A DNA stretch of 16,011 nucleotides, taken from contig VGSD01000007.1 of NCBI GenBank assembly GCA_016875155.1, positions 1 through 16,011 on the forward strand. The letters run 5' to 3'. Positions 1 through 6,436 of this stretch are shown here, one piece after another. Each line of letters starts with the position of its first letter. Positions within the stretch are counted from its first letter, which is position 1. Under the pieces are notes generated by a model that was given only the letters and a program-made list of their open reading frames with translations, ran no database searches and was not told the DNA's origin. This stretch comes from Deltaproteobacteria bacterium (GTDB lineage: Bacteria > Desulfobacterota > BSN033 > UBA1163). A program made the translations under genes and the position numbers.

Positions 1-341
1 TCGTCGCCATGAAGCGCGAGGAGGGCTTTGTTGGCCGTGACAATATGCTTTCGATTCTGAATAGCTTTCAGGATAAAAGTCTTGGCCGGTTCGATGCCGC
101 CGATCAGCTCAATAATAATATCAATGTCAGGGTCTCCAATCACGTCCTCTGTTTGTCGAGTCAGGATGCCAGGGCGAAGTTTCACTCCACGATCGGTCTC
201 CAGATCGAGATCGGCAACACGCTTTAATACGACTTTAGCGCCCATCCTTTTCTCGATCAATTTCGAATTCTTCTGGAGGATCTTTACGACCCCTGCCCCT
301 ACCGTCCCAAACCCAATCAGCCCCACCTTAATTTCGTTCAT
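1..341 (-). CDS. hom: Homoserine dehydrogenase, N-terminal part (cut by window edge)
   Basis: Homoserine dehydrogenase reduces aspartate semialdehyde to homoserine with NAD(P)H, on the route to threonine and methionine, in the cytosol. The gene starts with ATG at 341 and runs off the left edge, leaving 113 codons. The protein begins MNEIKVGLIGFGTVGAGVV, with the Rossmann nucleotide-binding motif GFGTVG at residues 10-15, followed by a stretch reading DIDIIIELIGG and HIVTANKALLA, both typical of the family's NAD-binding domain. A purine-rich GGAAGG lies just upstream of the ATG. It follows alaC on the same strand after 114 bases; this order is known from other Deltaproteobacteria and suggests co-transcription. 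The catalytic half is outside the window. Confidence 0.93.
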   Translation of the reverse strand, partial: MNEIKVGLIGFGTVGAGVVKILQKNSKLIEKRMGAKVVLKRVADLDLETDRGVKLRPGILTRQTEDVIGDPDIDIIIELIGGIEPAKTFILKAIQNRKHIVTANKALLALHGD

Positions 342-455
342 ACATCCTTCCCTTTCTTATCCTCTTGTATACATTAACCGCGCTGAATTCAAAGTCTTCA
401 ATTCGGACTATTATCTTTTTTCTCCGAACTCCGAACTCCCTACTCCGAACTTGTC
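342..455. repeat. alaC-hom spacer with TCCGAAC word repeats
   Basis: This 114-base spacer contains the word TCCGAAC (or close copies) several times between about 422 and 450, interrupted by ACTCCC/TACTCC, and a related ATTCGGAC at about 401. It is not a perfect tandem array. Similar word-built spacers occur at 4395-4433, 13542-13619 and 15833-15870, each with its own word. No terminator or promoter was recognised. Confidence 0.5.
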
Positions 456-1643
456 CTACTTCAGCGCTTTTTGAATCCCCTTGACTGCCTGCTTGATCCT
501 GGTATCATTCTCCACCAGTGCAAACCTCACAAACCCCTCTCCATACTCACCGAAACCAATGCCAGGGGAAACAGCCACCTTCCCCTCCCTCAAGAGAAAC
601 TTTGTAAAGTCAAGTGATCCCATCTTCTGAAAGGCCTTGGGTATCTCAGCCCAGACAAACATCGTTCCCTTCGGTTTTTCAATCTCCCAGCCTACGCGCT
701 TCAAGCCATGGATGAGGGTATCCCTTCTTCTCTGGTAAACCTCTGCGATTTCCCGAACACAAGTCTGATCCTCATTGAGTGCAATGATGGCTGCTATCTG
801 GATGGGTTGAAAAACCCCATAATCAAAGTAACTCTTTAGCCGTGCTAGAGCAGTTAGCATTTCAGCGTTGCCTACGGCAAAACCTACCCGCCAGCCAGCC
901 ATATTGTAACTCTTGGAGAGTGAAAACATTTCTACCCCGATATCCTTAGCTCCCTTCACCTGAAGAAGGCTGGGCGCTTTATAACCATCAAAGACGATAT
1001 CCGCATAGGCAAGGTCATGAACGACCATCAACTGATGATTCTTAGCAAACTCCACCAGCCTCTCGAAGAAATCGAGATCAACCACCTTCGTCGTGGGATT
1101 ATGGGGAAAACTGACGATCAGCATCTTGGGATGAGGCCACGTCTGTTTGGTGGCTGATTCCAGCTTTTTGAAAAAGTCTCCTTCCTCAATCAGAGGGACT
1201 GATCGGACATCTCCTCCTGCAATAACCACTGAATAGGCATGGATGGGATAGGTCGGATCAGGAACCAAAACCACATCACCCGGTCCAAGGGTCGCCAGAA
1301 CCAGATGAGCAATGCCCTCCTTGGCGCCGATCGTGACAACCGCTTCTGAATCAGGATCGAGGTCCACATCATAGCGCCGGCGATACCAGTCAACAATCGC
1401 TAATCGAAGTTTATAAATCCCTTTCGAGGCAGAATACCTGTGGTTCCTGGGATTTTTCACAGCTTCTATCAGTTTGTTGACGATGTGTTTTGGAGTGGCC
1501 AGGTCCGGATTCCCCATGCCCAGATCAATGATATCCTCCCCTCTTCTTCGAGCCTCCATCTTCAGTTGGTTGACGATACCGAAGATATAGGGAGGTAACC
1601 TCATCATCCGATGAAAACCTGACCCCTCTGGATGAAACTCCAT
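456..1643 (-). CDS. alaC: AlaC-type alanine/glutamate-pyruvate aminotransferase
   Basis: Class I/II PLP-dependent aminotransferase that probably makes alanine from pyruvate with glutamate as amino donor. The 395-residue protein matches E. coli AlaC closely along its whole length: [20 protein letters not shown] near residue 13, [10 protein letters not shown] near 42, [10 protein letters not shown] at 71-80, VTIGAKEG, and the PLP-lysine motif [12 protein letters not shown] at 241-252 with Lys244. The closely related LL-diaminopimelate aminotransferases are the main alternative. The start is taken as ATG 1643 because AAAGGAG (1650-1656) sits 6 bases upstream; an in-frame TTG at 1676 has no such site and lies before the conserved region. 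It lies upstream of hom and downstream of a 387-base spacer after recG. Confidence 0.92.
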   Translation of the reverse strand: MEFHPEGSGFHRMMRLPPYIFGIVNQLKMEARRRGEDIIDLGMGNPDLATPKHIVNKLIEAVKNPRNHRYSASKGIYKLRLAIVDWYRRRYDVDLDPDSEAVVTIGAKEGIAHLVLATLGPGDVVLVPDPTYPIHAYSVVIAGGDVRSVPLIEEGDFFKKLESATKQTWPHPKMLIVSFPHNPTTKVVDLDFFERLVEFAKNHQLMVVHDLAYADIVFDGYKAPSLLQVKGAKDIGVEMFSLSKSYNMAGWRVGFAVGNAEMLTALARLKSYFDYGVFQPIQIAAIIALNEDQTCVREIAEVYQRRRDTLIHGLKRVGWEIEKPKGTMFVWAEIPKAFQKMGSLDFTKFLLREGKVAVSPGIGFGEYGEGFVRFALVENDTRIKQAVKGIQKALK

Positions 1644-1756
1644 TTCTAACTCCTTTAATTTAAAGTCTAATTTCAATGGTCATTGGTTAACACACTTTGT
1701 AGCCCTTTTCAATTCGGTGAGTTCCAAACGAACTTGAGCGATTTCTTTAAATTTCA

Positions 1757-1832
1757 TTGTAGCGCAACCCTTTAGGGTTGCTTCTAATACCTGCCTGCGG
1801 CAGGCAAGCAAGGCTAAAGCCTTGCGCTACAA
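1757..1832. repeat. REP-like three-hairpin element, copy A
   Basis: Outer inverted repeat TTGTAGCGC (1757-1765) / GCGCTACAA (1824-1832). Inside are three hairpins: GCAACCC-TTTA-GGGTTGC (1764-1781), TGCCTG-CGG-CAGGCA (1792-1806) and GCAAGGC-TAAA-GCCTTGC (1808-1825). The copy at 14492-14563 is the same element in opposite orientation, and 4171-4231 shares the ends and loops with different stems. No transposase is present, so it is either a non-autonomous mobile element or a structured intergenic repeat. Confidence 0.85.
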
Positions 1833-1851
1833 ATCACCCTTTGGGTGATTT
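1831..1851. repeat. Perfect 9-bp hairpin beside REP element
   Basis: AAATCACCC (1831-1839), loop TTT (1840-1842), GGGTGATTT (1843-1851). It abuts and slightly overlaps the outer end of element copy A. There is no clear T-run, so it is not a standard terminator; it may be another unit of the same repeat family, since its loop resembles the TTTA/TAAA loops of the others. Confidence 0.65.
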
Positions 1852-1984
1852 TAAATCTGATCTGAGGCCTGTAGCTAAAAAGGTTCTCAAAAAGAATCGC
1901 TCAATATAGGTCCAAACCTTTAACGCCACTCTCTGCTTCGGATTTTTTCCGAGATCAGGTGGAAATTCTGTAGAAAATCTAATA

Positions 1985-2018
1985 CCTGCCTGGGCGAAAC
2001 CGCTTCGGCAAAGGCAGG
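1985..2018. repeat. Inverted repeat downstream of recG
   Basis: CCTGCCT (1985-1991) pairs with AGGCAGG (2012-2018), with an inner imperfect GCGAAACCGC/TTCGGC fold. It lies 12 bases after the recG stop codon on the minus strand. It could end recG transcription in part, but lacks a T-run; its left end repeats the word found in the middle hairpin of copy A. Confidence 0.45.
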
Positions 2019-2030
2019 GTGGAAACCTTA

Positions 2031-4163
2031 TCACCCGATAGCTGCCATTTCTAGCCTTCCCCTCCAGCGCTTCTTCAACACCTCCTTCAGTGCCGAATTC
2101 GCAGGTTTTTTCAGTTCCGGATCCTCTTGAACCAATTCAAATGCCTCCTTACGCGCTTCGATGAGAATCGGAGTGTCCCTAAGGATATGGGCAACTCTGA
2201 AATCAGGCAATCCGGACTGCCGGATTCCAAAAAAGTCACCCGGTCCTCTCAGTTCTAAGTCCTGCTCTGCAATCTTAAATCCATCGTTCGACTGTTCCAT
2301 CGCTCGAAGCCGAATCCTGGCTTCCTCCGAAGAACGATACTGAGCTAAAAGGATGCACTTCGAACGATATTGGCCCCGTCCTATTCTTCCTCTCAGTTGA
2401 TGGAGTTGAGAAAGTCCAAATCGCTCCGCATGTTCAACCACCATGACTGAGGCATTGGGAATATCGATCCCGACCTCGATGACGGTGGTGGCTACGAGGA
2501 TTTCGATCTTTCTCTCCTTGAACTCCATCATGATCGCCTCTTTCTCCTCGCTCTTCATCCGTCCATGGAGTAATCCGATCCGAAACTCCGGGAAGACTTC
2601 TTTCTGGAGATGTTCTGCCATCTGGGTCGCATCTTTGAGATCAAGTTTTTCTGACTCCTCGACAAGAGGATAGACGATGAAGACCTGCCGACCCTTCCTC
2701 ACCTCTTCCTCAACAATCCGATAGACCCTGCTTCTCGCAGATTCGGGAAAAACCTTTGTTTCAATTGGCATTCTTCCTGGGGGCATCTCATCAATCAACG
2801 AGATGTCCAAGTCTCCATAAAGGGTCATGGCCAGAGTTCTGGGTATGGGAGTGGCCGTCATCACCAGAACATCGGGGTTCTCTCCCTTTTTCTTTAGTAG
2901 TCCCCTCTGAACCACGCCGAACTTATGCTGTTCATCAATGATGGCAAGACCCAGGCGATGGAATTCCACCTGTTCCTGAATCACGGCGTGGGTTCCAATC
3001 ACGATTTGAACCTCTCCACTCCGAATACGACCATAAATCTCTTCTCTCTCCGAACCCTTGATATTGCTTGTCAATAGGGCTACCCGAACTCCCAAAGGTT
3101 CCACCCATCGGTGAATCGTGAGATAATGCTGCTCAGCAAGCACCTCAGTGGGTGCCATGATGGCAGCCTGATAGCCGCATTCCACCACCTGAAGACTGGC
3201 CAAGAGAGCTACGATTGTCTTGCCGCTTCCGACATCGCCCTGAATCAAACGGTTCATGGGATGAGGTTTTTCCATATCTTCTATAATTTCGGATAGGGTT
3301 CGCATCTGTGCGGCTGTCAATTGAAAGGAGAGTCGTTCGAGCAATCTGTGTGAGAGAATACCTTCTGTTTTAAAGGAAATGCCTGCCTCAAGAGCTATCC
3401 CCCTCTTCTTCAATGCGAGCCCCAATTCAAGAAAGAAAAACTCATCGAAGATGATCCTCCGGTGACCATCTGAACGCTGGAGATTAAGCTTTTCGATGGA
3501 TTCTCCATCTGGTGGAAAATGAACCCTCCTGAAAGCCTCTGAAAAATTGATCAGGTCTTGCCGTTCCACAATCTCCGCAGGAATGGGACTCGAAAGTTCA
3601 TCTGCATAACCGTCAATGATGTTTTTGACCAGACGCCGCAATGTCCTCTGGTAGAGACCTTCCGTCTCGGAGTAAATGGGAACGATCCGCTTGAAGTTGA
3701 GGTAATCTTCTTCGATATCGCCCTCCACGATTTCCACATCAGGATGATGGATTTCCTTCTGGTAATTGAACCACCTCACTTCGCCTGAAAAGATCAACCT
3801 TCGCCCTTTTTTAAATCGCTCCAGGAGATACCGTTCATTTCCATGAAACCACTTCAATGTGATCATCCCGCTTCCATCCCCCACCAATACTTCAAATACC
3901 TTCTTCTTTCTGCCCTGGAAGAAAGCCATTCCCGAAAGCATGATCTCACCGAAGCCTGTCTCTTTCTTTCCGGATCGAAGCTCTGAAATCTTTTTGAGTT
4001 GCCTTCGGTCTTCATAGGCACGCGGAAGAAAATAGAGACCATCCTCAACCGTCCGTAGACCCTTCTTCTCAAGGAGTTTGGCCAGTTTGGGTCCAACTCC
4101 CTTGACATACTGGACCGGAGTCTGAAGACGATTCTTAAAATGCTTAGGCTGTTGGCGGTTCAT
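2031..4163 (-). CDS. recG: ATP-dependent DNA helicase RecG
   Basis: RecG remodels stalled replication forks and branched DNA in recombination and repair. The 710-residue protein has an N-terminal helix-hairpin-like TPVQYVKGVGPKLAKLL (15-31), an OB-fold wedge region at about 71-145, then superfamily-2 helicase motifs: Walker A GDVGSGKT (309-316), DEQHKFG (410-416), TATPIPRTL (436-444), ATTVIEVGIDIPNA (558-571) and RGRIGRG (591-597). Length is near that of E. coli RecG (693). The ATG at 4163 has no visible Shine-Dalgarno, and a hairpin repeat lies only 7 bases upstream; many deltaproteobacterial RecGs have a longer N-terminus, so the native 5' end may have been altered by the repeat. The rare DEQHKFG replaces the usual DEQHRFG, a mild change. 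Confidence 0.96.
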   Translation of the reverse strand: MNRQQPKHFKNRLQTPVQYVKGVGPKLAKLLEKKGLRTVEDGLYFLPRAYEDRRQLKKISELRSGKKETGFGEIMLSGMAFFQGRKKKVFEVLVGDGSGMITLKWFHGNERYLLERFKKGRRLIFSGEVRWFNYQKEIHHPDVEIVEGDIEEDYLNFKRIVPIYSETEGLYQRTLRRLVKNIIDGYADELSSPIPAEIVERQDLINFSEAFRRVHFPPDGESIEKLNLQRSDGHRRIIFDEFFFLELGLALKKRGIALEAGISFKTEGILSHRLLERLSFQLTAAQMRTLSEIIEDMEKPHPMNRLIQGDVGSGKTIVALLASLQVVECGYQAAIMAPTEVLAEQHYLTIHRWVEPLGVRVALLTSNIKGSEREEIYGRIRSGEVQIVIGTHAVIQEQVEFHRLGLAIIDEQHKFGVVQRGLLKKKGENPDVLVMTATPIPRTLAMTLYGDLDISLIDEMPPGRMPIETKVFPESARSRVYRIVEEEVRKGRQVFIVYPLVEESEKLDLKDATQMAEHLQKEVFPEFRIGLLHGRMKSEEKEAIMMEFKERKIEILVATTVIEVGIDIPNASVMVVEHAERFGLSQLHQLRGRIGRGQYRSKCILLAQYRSSEEARIRLRAMEQSNDGFKIAEQDLELRGPGDFFGIRQSGLPDFRVAHILRDTPILIEARKEAFELVQEDPELKKPANSALKEVLKKRWRGRLEMAAIG

Positions 4164-4170
4164 AAATAAT

Positions 4171-4231
4171 GTAGCGTCGACATTTATTGTCGACGGGATC
4201 CATAATCGCCCTCAGTAAATGAGGGCGCTAC
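4171..4231. repeat. REP-like two-hairpin element, copy B
   Basis: Outer ends GTAGCG (4171-4176) / CGCTAC (4226-4231). Hairpin 1: CGTCGACA (4175-4182), loop TTTAT, TGTCGACG (4188-4195). Hairpin 2: CGCCCTCA (4207-4214), loop GTAAA, TGAGGGCG (4220-4227). Ends and loop bases match copies A and C but the stem sequences are unrelated, while pairing is perfect. The element overlaps the 3' end of the zinc-ribbon gene and ends 7 bases before the recG ATG. Confidence 0.8.
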
Positions 4232-4387
4232 CACCTTAATATAAATATATTTCCTCTTACAGGAGGGACACTCAATCTCATTTTCCCCTTCTTTCAATTG
4301 AATATCCTCATAAGAAACCACCTGATCGCAATATGGACACCGATGCGGAAACTCCTGCACAATCTGCTCTTCTAATTTCTTCTTCAT
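4184..4387 (-). CDS. Small zinc-ribbon protein (67 aa)
   Basis: A 67-residue cytosolic protein with two CxxC knuckles, CPYC (17-20) and CPSC (40-43), separated by 19 residues; this is a classic zinc-ribbon spacing. The segment between them is strongly acidic (QLKEGENEIE). Function is not recognisable beyond metal binding; such small ribbons can bind nucleic acid or protein. The last 15 residues (from Val53 on) and the stop codon are encoded by hairpin element copy B, with the TAA inside the loop of a hairpin, so the native C-terminus was probably replaced. Start ATG 4387 is preceded by GAAGAG, a weak ribosome site. It lies 20 bases upstream of recG on the same strand. Confidence 0.7.
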   Translation of the reverse strand: MKKKLEEQIVQEFPHRCPYCDQVVSYEDIQLKEGENEIECPSCKRKYIYIKVVAPSFTEGDYGSRRQ

Positions 4388-4394
4388 ATTTTCT

Positions 4395-4433
4395 CTTCAC
4401 TTTTCACTGATCACTGGTTACTGATCACTTATC
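4395..4433. repeat. Word-repeat tract (TGATCACT)
   Basis: CTTCAC, TTTTCACTGATCACT, GGTTACTGATCACT follow one another with small changes, giving an imperfect direct repeat with period about 14-15 that also contains the self-complementary TGATCA. It lies just upstream of the zinc-ribbon gene start, so its minus-strand copy may be in that gene's leader. Confidence 0.5.
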
Positions 4434-4485
4434 TTGGCCTTTAACTTTCAAGGACTATACTAAAACCGTTTCAAATATTCAAGAA

Positions 4486-4572
4486 ATGACAAAAAAACAT
4501 ATTATTGAGGTTCGCAAAAGTAATGGAAAGTTTCATATCCCATCCGATCATGGTGTGCTCGTCGAACCATGA
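4486..4572 (+). CDS. Possible 28-residue ORF, unknown
   Basis: ATG at 4486 to TGA at 4572. It encodes MTKKHIIEVRKSNGKFHIPS and eight further residues. The composition looks protein-like (alternating strand pattern, IIEVRKSNGKFHI), but there is no good ribosome site and it lies among gene debris. It may be the start of a lost gene rather than a functional peptide. Confidence 0.2.
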   Translation: MTKKHIIEVRKSNGKFHIPSDHGVLVEP

Positions 4573-4767
4573 CCAGCGCACCCTTTGACAGGCTCAGTCG
4601 CTTCGACTCGCAACCGAGGCGAACGGCGGATTACAATGTCCTGTTCCATTACCCAGATGTTGCATAATTTCTACTCATACGGGCAAGGGCGATCCGTTCG
4701 GAAAGGCTTCGAGGCGAACATTTTTCCGTATCAGCACTTCCGTTTCGTCTCCCTGCCGGAGTTCACT

Positions 4768-4995
4768 TTAGGTAAAGTCGCCTGTGTTCCATAAAATTAT
4801 AAAAAACCGCCATTCGAAGCCTTGTTGGGCGGATTGCCCTTTCCCGTTTTTGCAACTGGCGGGATTACTTACGCAAAGGTCATTAATTGTGAATGATTCG
4901 AGATATCCCCTGATTGTTTGGTCGCGTGGAAGATTGAAGAGTTTTAATTGTGAGAGGTGGATGATGGGGCCGGCATCAATGACAACATCACTCAT
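4768..4995 (-). pseudogene. PIN-domain (VapC-like) toxin fragment
   Basis: The ORF starts MSDVVIDAGPIIHLSQLKLF, which matches the first strand and helix of PIN-domain RNase toxins, including the first catalytic aspartate (Asp7). After about 24 residues the similarity is lost (Cys-rich, basic sequence) and the frame ends at residue 75, far below the usual 130-160 residues and without the later conserved acidic residues. Its ATG overlaps the end of the upstream antitoxin-like frame by 8 bases, the usual arrangement of toxin-antitoxin operons. It is most simply the 5' stub of a deleted toxin gene. Identification rests on a short motif. Confidence 0.5.
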
Positions 4996-5140
4996 CCGAT
5001 AGCCCCCATTTGATGTCTTTCAGGACAAATCTCTTTTCCTCATCCAAACGTTTTACCAGTTCGGGACCAAGCAGCCTTAGTGCCTTTTTTGGGGAGATCT
5101 TCCCTCCAGCATATTCATCTAAAAATAGTCTTCTGGGCAA
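4988..5140 (-). pseudogene. Antitoxin-like C-terminal fragment
   Basis: An open frame bounded by an in-frame TGA (5141-5143) and ending at 4988 encodes 50 residues including DEYAGGKISPKKALRLLG and KRLDEEKRFVLKDIKWGLSDE-like sequence. The helix GGKISPKKALRLLG resembles the helix-turn-helix part of small antitoxins partnered with PIN toxins, and its stop overlaps the start of the PIN stub. There is no ATG; only a TTG at 5140 could start it, with no clear ribosome site. The N-terminus was probably lost where this sequence meets the PEP-CTERM fragment at about 5140. The exact antitoxin family is not recognised. Confidence 0.4.
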
Positions 5141-5472
5141 TCAAATATGATTCTTGGGATTTTGATTCCAATGGAAACCTTCTCCCAAGTAGTACTGTCT
5201 TTTCTTTTAAAATTTCTAATGAAGGTCAACCTAACCGACCAGGGGGATCAATCCCATCTGGTTTTGTGTTTGGTGGGTTATTGGTGACACCTTATAGTAT
5301 GCCTCAACCTAATCCCGTTCCCGAACCCGCCACCATGCTTCTTATTGGGTCTGGGTTGGTTGGTCTGGCAGGGATAAGGAAAAGGTTTAAGAAATATACA
5401 CACGCTCCAATTTCAACAACAAAAAGGCAGAAGCGAATTCGTTTCTGCCTTTTTTGTTACGGGAATCAATGA
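5137..5472 (+). pseudogene. C-terminal remnant of a PEP-CTERM exosortase-sorted protein
   Basis: The frame open from 5080 gains protein-like character from about 5137 (WDFDSNGNLLPSS and onward) and carries a textbook PEP-CTERM tail: PVPEPATMLL at about 5317-5346, a short hydrophobic helix (LIGSGLVGLAGI) and a basic end RKRFKK ending near 5394. In complete proteins this tail directs export, exosortase processing and surface attachment. Here there is no start codon, ribosome site or signal peptide, and the frame runs past the normal end through the terminator to 5472, so the native stop was also lost. It is a 5'-deleted pseudogene, but shows that the lineage has or had an exosortase system. Confidence 0.75.
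5421..5455. terminator. Strong bidirectional intrinsic terminator
   Basis: A 12-bp stem AAAAAGGCAGAA (5421-5432) / TTCTGCCTTTTT (5443-5454), extended inwards by a G-T pair and the palindrome CGAATTCG, followed by a T-run; the A-run on the left gives a T-run on the other strand. It would end the PEP-CTERM remnant on plus and mntA-hepT, whose last codon is at 5488, on minus. Confidence 0.9.
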
Positions 5473-5487
5473 AGTATAATTATTCTC

Positions 5488-5955
5488 TTATGTAATCGTC
5501 AGATTAAATTTTGCGGGGTCTTGTAAGAGTCTACTAATGTGCTTCAGGAAAGTATAAAAATCCTCAAGCTCCTCCTGGACGATATGATAGATTTCCTTTT
5601 CTGTGATCTCTCCGTAAAAATGTACCATCCGGTTTCGATAGCCAGCCATTTTATTGAGTGGGTCTGCTGAAAATTCGGCAGGGATTATTTTATTTTTCCC
5701 AAGGAGCCGAGGAATATCTTTATAGGAAACGGGTCTCGCGCCTGGAATTCTCGATAAAATATGAGACCCTATATCCATAACAGCCTCTAAGGCCCGATGC
5801 AGATCGTAAAAGGCGATTCGAAAATGATCTGAATTTGAATGAAATTCCTCGTAGGCGATCCCTTTGAACCTCTCTAAACTTCTGAGAGAATCCTCAATAT
5901 ATGAAATCCTGTTTTGCAGAACTTCCCTATTTAGAGGAACTTTAGGCTTCGGCAT
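5488..5955 (-). CDS. hepT: HepT-like HEPN toxin of type VII toxin-antitoxin pair
   Basis: HEPN-domain RNase toxin. The 155-residue all-helical protein has the active-site motif RNRMVHFY at residues 107-114, that is R-x4-H-x-Y, exactly the HepT signature; in characterised MntA-HepT pairs the antitoxin adds AMP units to this tyrosine (here Tyr114) and blocks RNA cleavage. The ATG at 5955 overlaps the end of mntA by 14 bases, with a GGGGA stretch just upstream, indicating coupled translation. A longer reading of the frame to 6171 would overlap mntA entirely and is not credible. The strong terminator at 5421-5455 closes the unit. Family membership is well supported; activity is inferred. Confidence 0.88.
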   Translation of the reverse strand: MPKPKVPLNREVLQNRISYIEDSLRSLERFKGIAYEEFHSNSDHFRIAFYDLHRALEAVMDIGSHILSRIPGARPVSYKDIPRLLGKNKIIPAEFSADPLNKMAGYRNRMVHFYGEITEKEIYHIVQEELEDFYTFLKHISRLLQDPAKFNLTIT

Positions 5956-6340
5956 ATTTCCCCGTTGCGACTCGATCAAAAAAATCAAGCACGGGTCTGA
6001 AATCGAGATACTGCTTAACGATAAACTCTTCGTAATCTGCGGTGAATTGAGGGTCTTTTTCAAAAAGAATCTTCCCCTCCTTAATAGCAAAATATTGAAG
6101 AGAAAGGGGGGTCGTCTGTAAAAAAACAATATCCAACTTCGAAGGAGGATATAATTCTGATAATATGCCATAGAGACCTTGATATAAGGCTTTGGTATCT
6201 TTTTCGGATGGTGATTCTTTTAACACCACTCCAATATCAATGTCGCTTAAACGAGAGGCTTTCCCAATGGCTTTCGAGCCAAAAAGATATATGACAAAAA
6301 CCCCTAACTCTTCTAATTTCCTCTTAAATTCTTTCTTCAT
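5942..6340 (-). CDS. mntA: MntA-like minimal nucleotidyltransferase antitoxin
   Basis: A 132-residue minimal nucleotidyltransferase. The motif GSKAIGKASRLSDIDIGV (residues 21-38) is G-S-x10-D-x-D, with Gly21, Ser22, Asp33 and Asp35, and a third acidic residue Asp70 (SKLDIVFL) completes the metal site; all catalytic residues of active MntA appear intact. In the known systems it AMPylates HepT and so neutralises it. It is the first gene of the pair, overlapping hepT by 14 bases. The ATG at 6340 has no Shine-Dalgarno; a TTGACA box at 6372-6377 with TATAAA at 6348-6353 puts the transcript start close to the ATG, so a leaderless mRNA is likely. Confidence 0.88.
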   Translation of the reverse strand: MKKEFKRKLEELGVFVIYLFGSKAIGKASRLSDIDIGVVLKESPSEKDTKALYQGLYGILSELYPPSKLDIVFLQTTPLSLQYFAIKEGKILFEKDPQFTADYEEFIVKQYLDFRPVLDFFDRVATGKYAEA

Positions 6341-6347
6341 GAGATAT

Positions 6348-6377
6348 TTTATATATCAGAGATGGAGAAAATGTCAA
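6348..6377 (-). promoter_or_regulatory. mntA promoter, apparently leaderless
   Basis: On the minus strand, -35 TTGACA (6377-6372), 18-base spacer, -10 TATAAA (6353-6348); TATATA at 16-base spacing is an alternative. The -10 ends 7 bases before the mntA ATG, so transcription would start at or within a few bases of the start codon. Confidence 0.65.
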
Positions 6378-6400
6378 CTCAAATAAATATCAAAACCTTT

Positions 6401-6429
6401 TTGACATCCGAGACAATATTTGCCATAAT
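6401..6429 (+). promoter_or_regulatory. mla operon promoter, apparently leaderless
   Basis: TTGACA (6401-6406), 17-base spacer, CATAAT (6424-6429): 11 of 12 bases match the sigma-70 consensus. Transcription would begin at about 6436-6437, which is the A of the preferred mlaE start codon. It lies back to back with the mntA promoter, 23 bases between the two -35 boxes. Confidence 0.7.
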
Positions 6430-6436
6430 TTCCGCT

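Larger units (their letters stand above)
1644..2030. other. recG-alaC spacer, 387 bases, made of hairpin repeats
   Basis: No credible gene is seen here. The spacer holds a three-hairpin element (1757-1832), a perfect 9-bp hairpin directly after it (1831-1851) and a further inverted repeat close to the recG stop (1985-2018). The word CTAATACCTGCCTG occurs twice, near 1784 and 1979, linking the first and last of these. An open frame across 1834-2034 only reflects the repeats. The alaC Shine-Dalgarno is at 1650-1656; no clear -35/-10 pair was found. Confidence 0.6.
4388..4767. other. Spacer with word repeats and gene debris
   Basis: No convincing complete gene. At 4395-4433 the words TTCACT, TGATCACT and GGTTACTGATCACT repeat imperfectly. 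A 28-codon ORF sits at 4486-4572. From about 4575 the sequence has degenerate palindromic repeat words (ACAGGCTCAG, GGCGAACGGCGG, GGCTTCGAGGCGAAC) of the type found in dispersed intergenic repeats. AAGGCTTCGA (about 4700) has an inverted partner TCGAAGCCTT near 4814. Confidence 0.45.

Noticed and set aside
1834..2034. 66-codon ORF on minus strand after recG
   Set aside because: It is made of hairpin repeat sequence, with no ribosome site and no protein-like pattern.
4700..4830. Integron attC-like site (GTTGGGC with inverted AAGGCTTCGA/TCGAAGCCTT)
   Set aside because: GTTGGGC fits the R' box, but no matching RYYYAAC box or paired L boxes occur at the right distance, and no integrase is in the window.
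5956..6171. Longer hepT reading starting at 6171
   Set aside because: It would lie wholly over mntA, adds hydrophobic unrelated sequence, and ATG 5955 has a ribosome site and matches the family start.
6362..6436. mlaE start at 6362 or 6371
   Set aside because: It runs through a near-perfect promoter, has poor ribosome-site spacing, and adds residues not found in MlaE homologues; kept only as an alternative.
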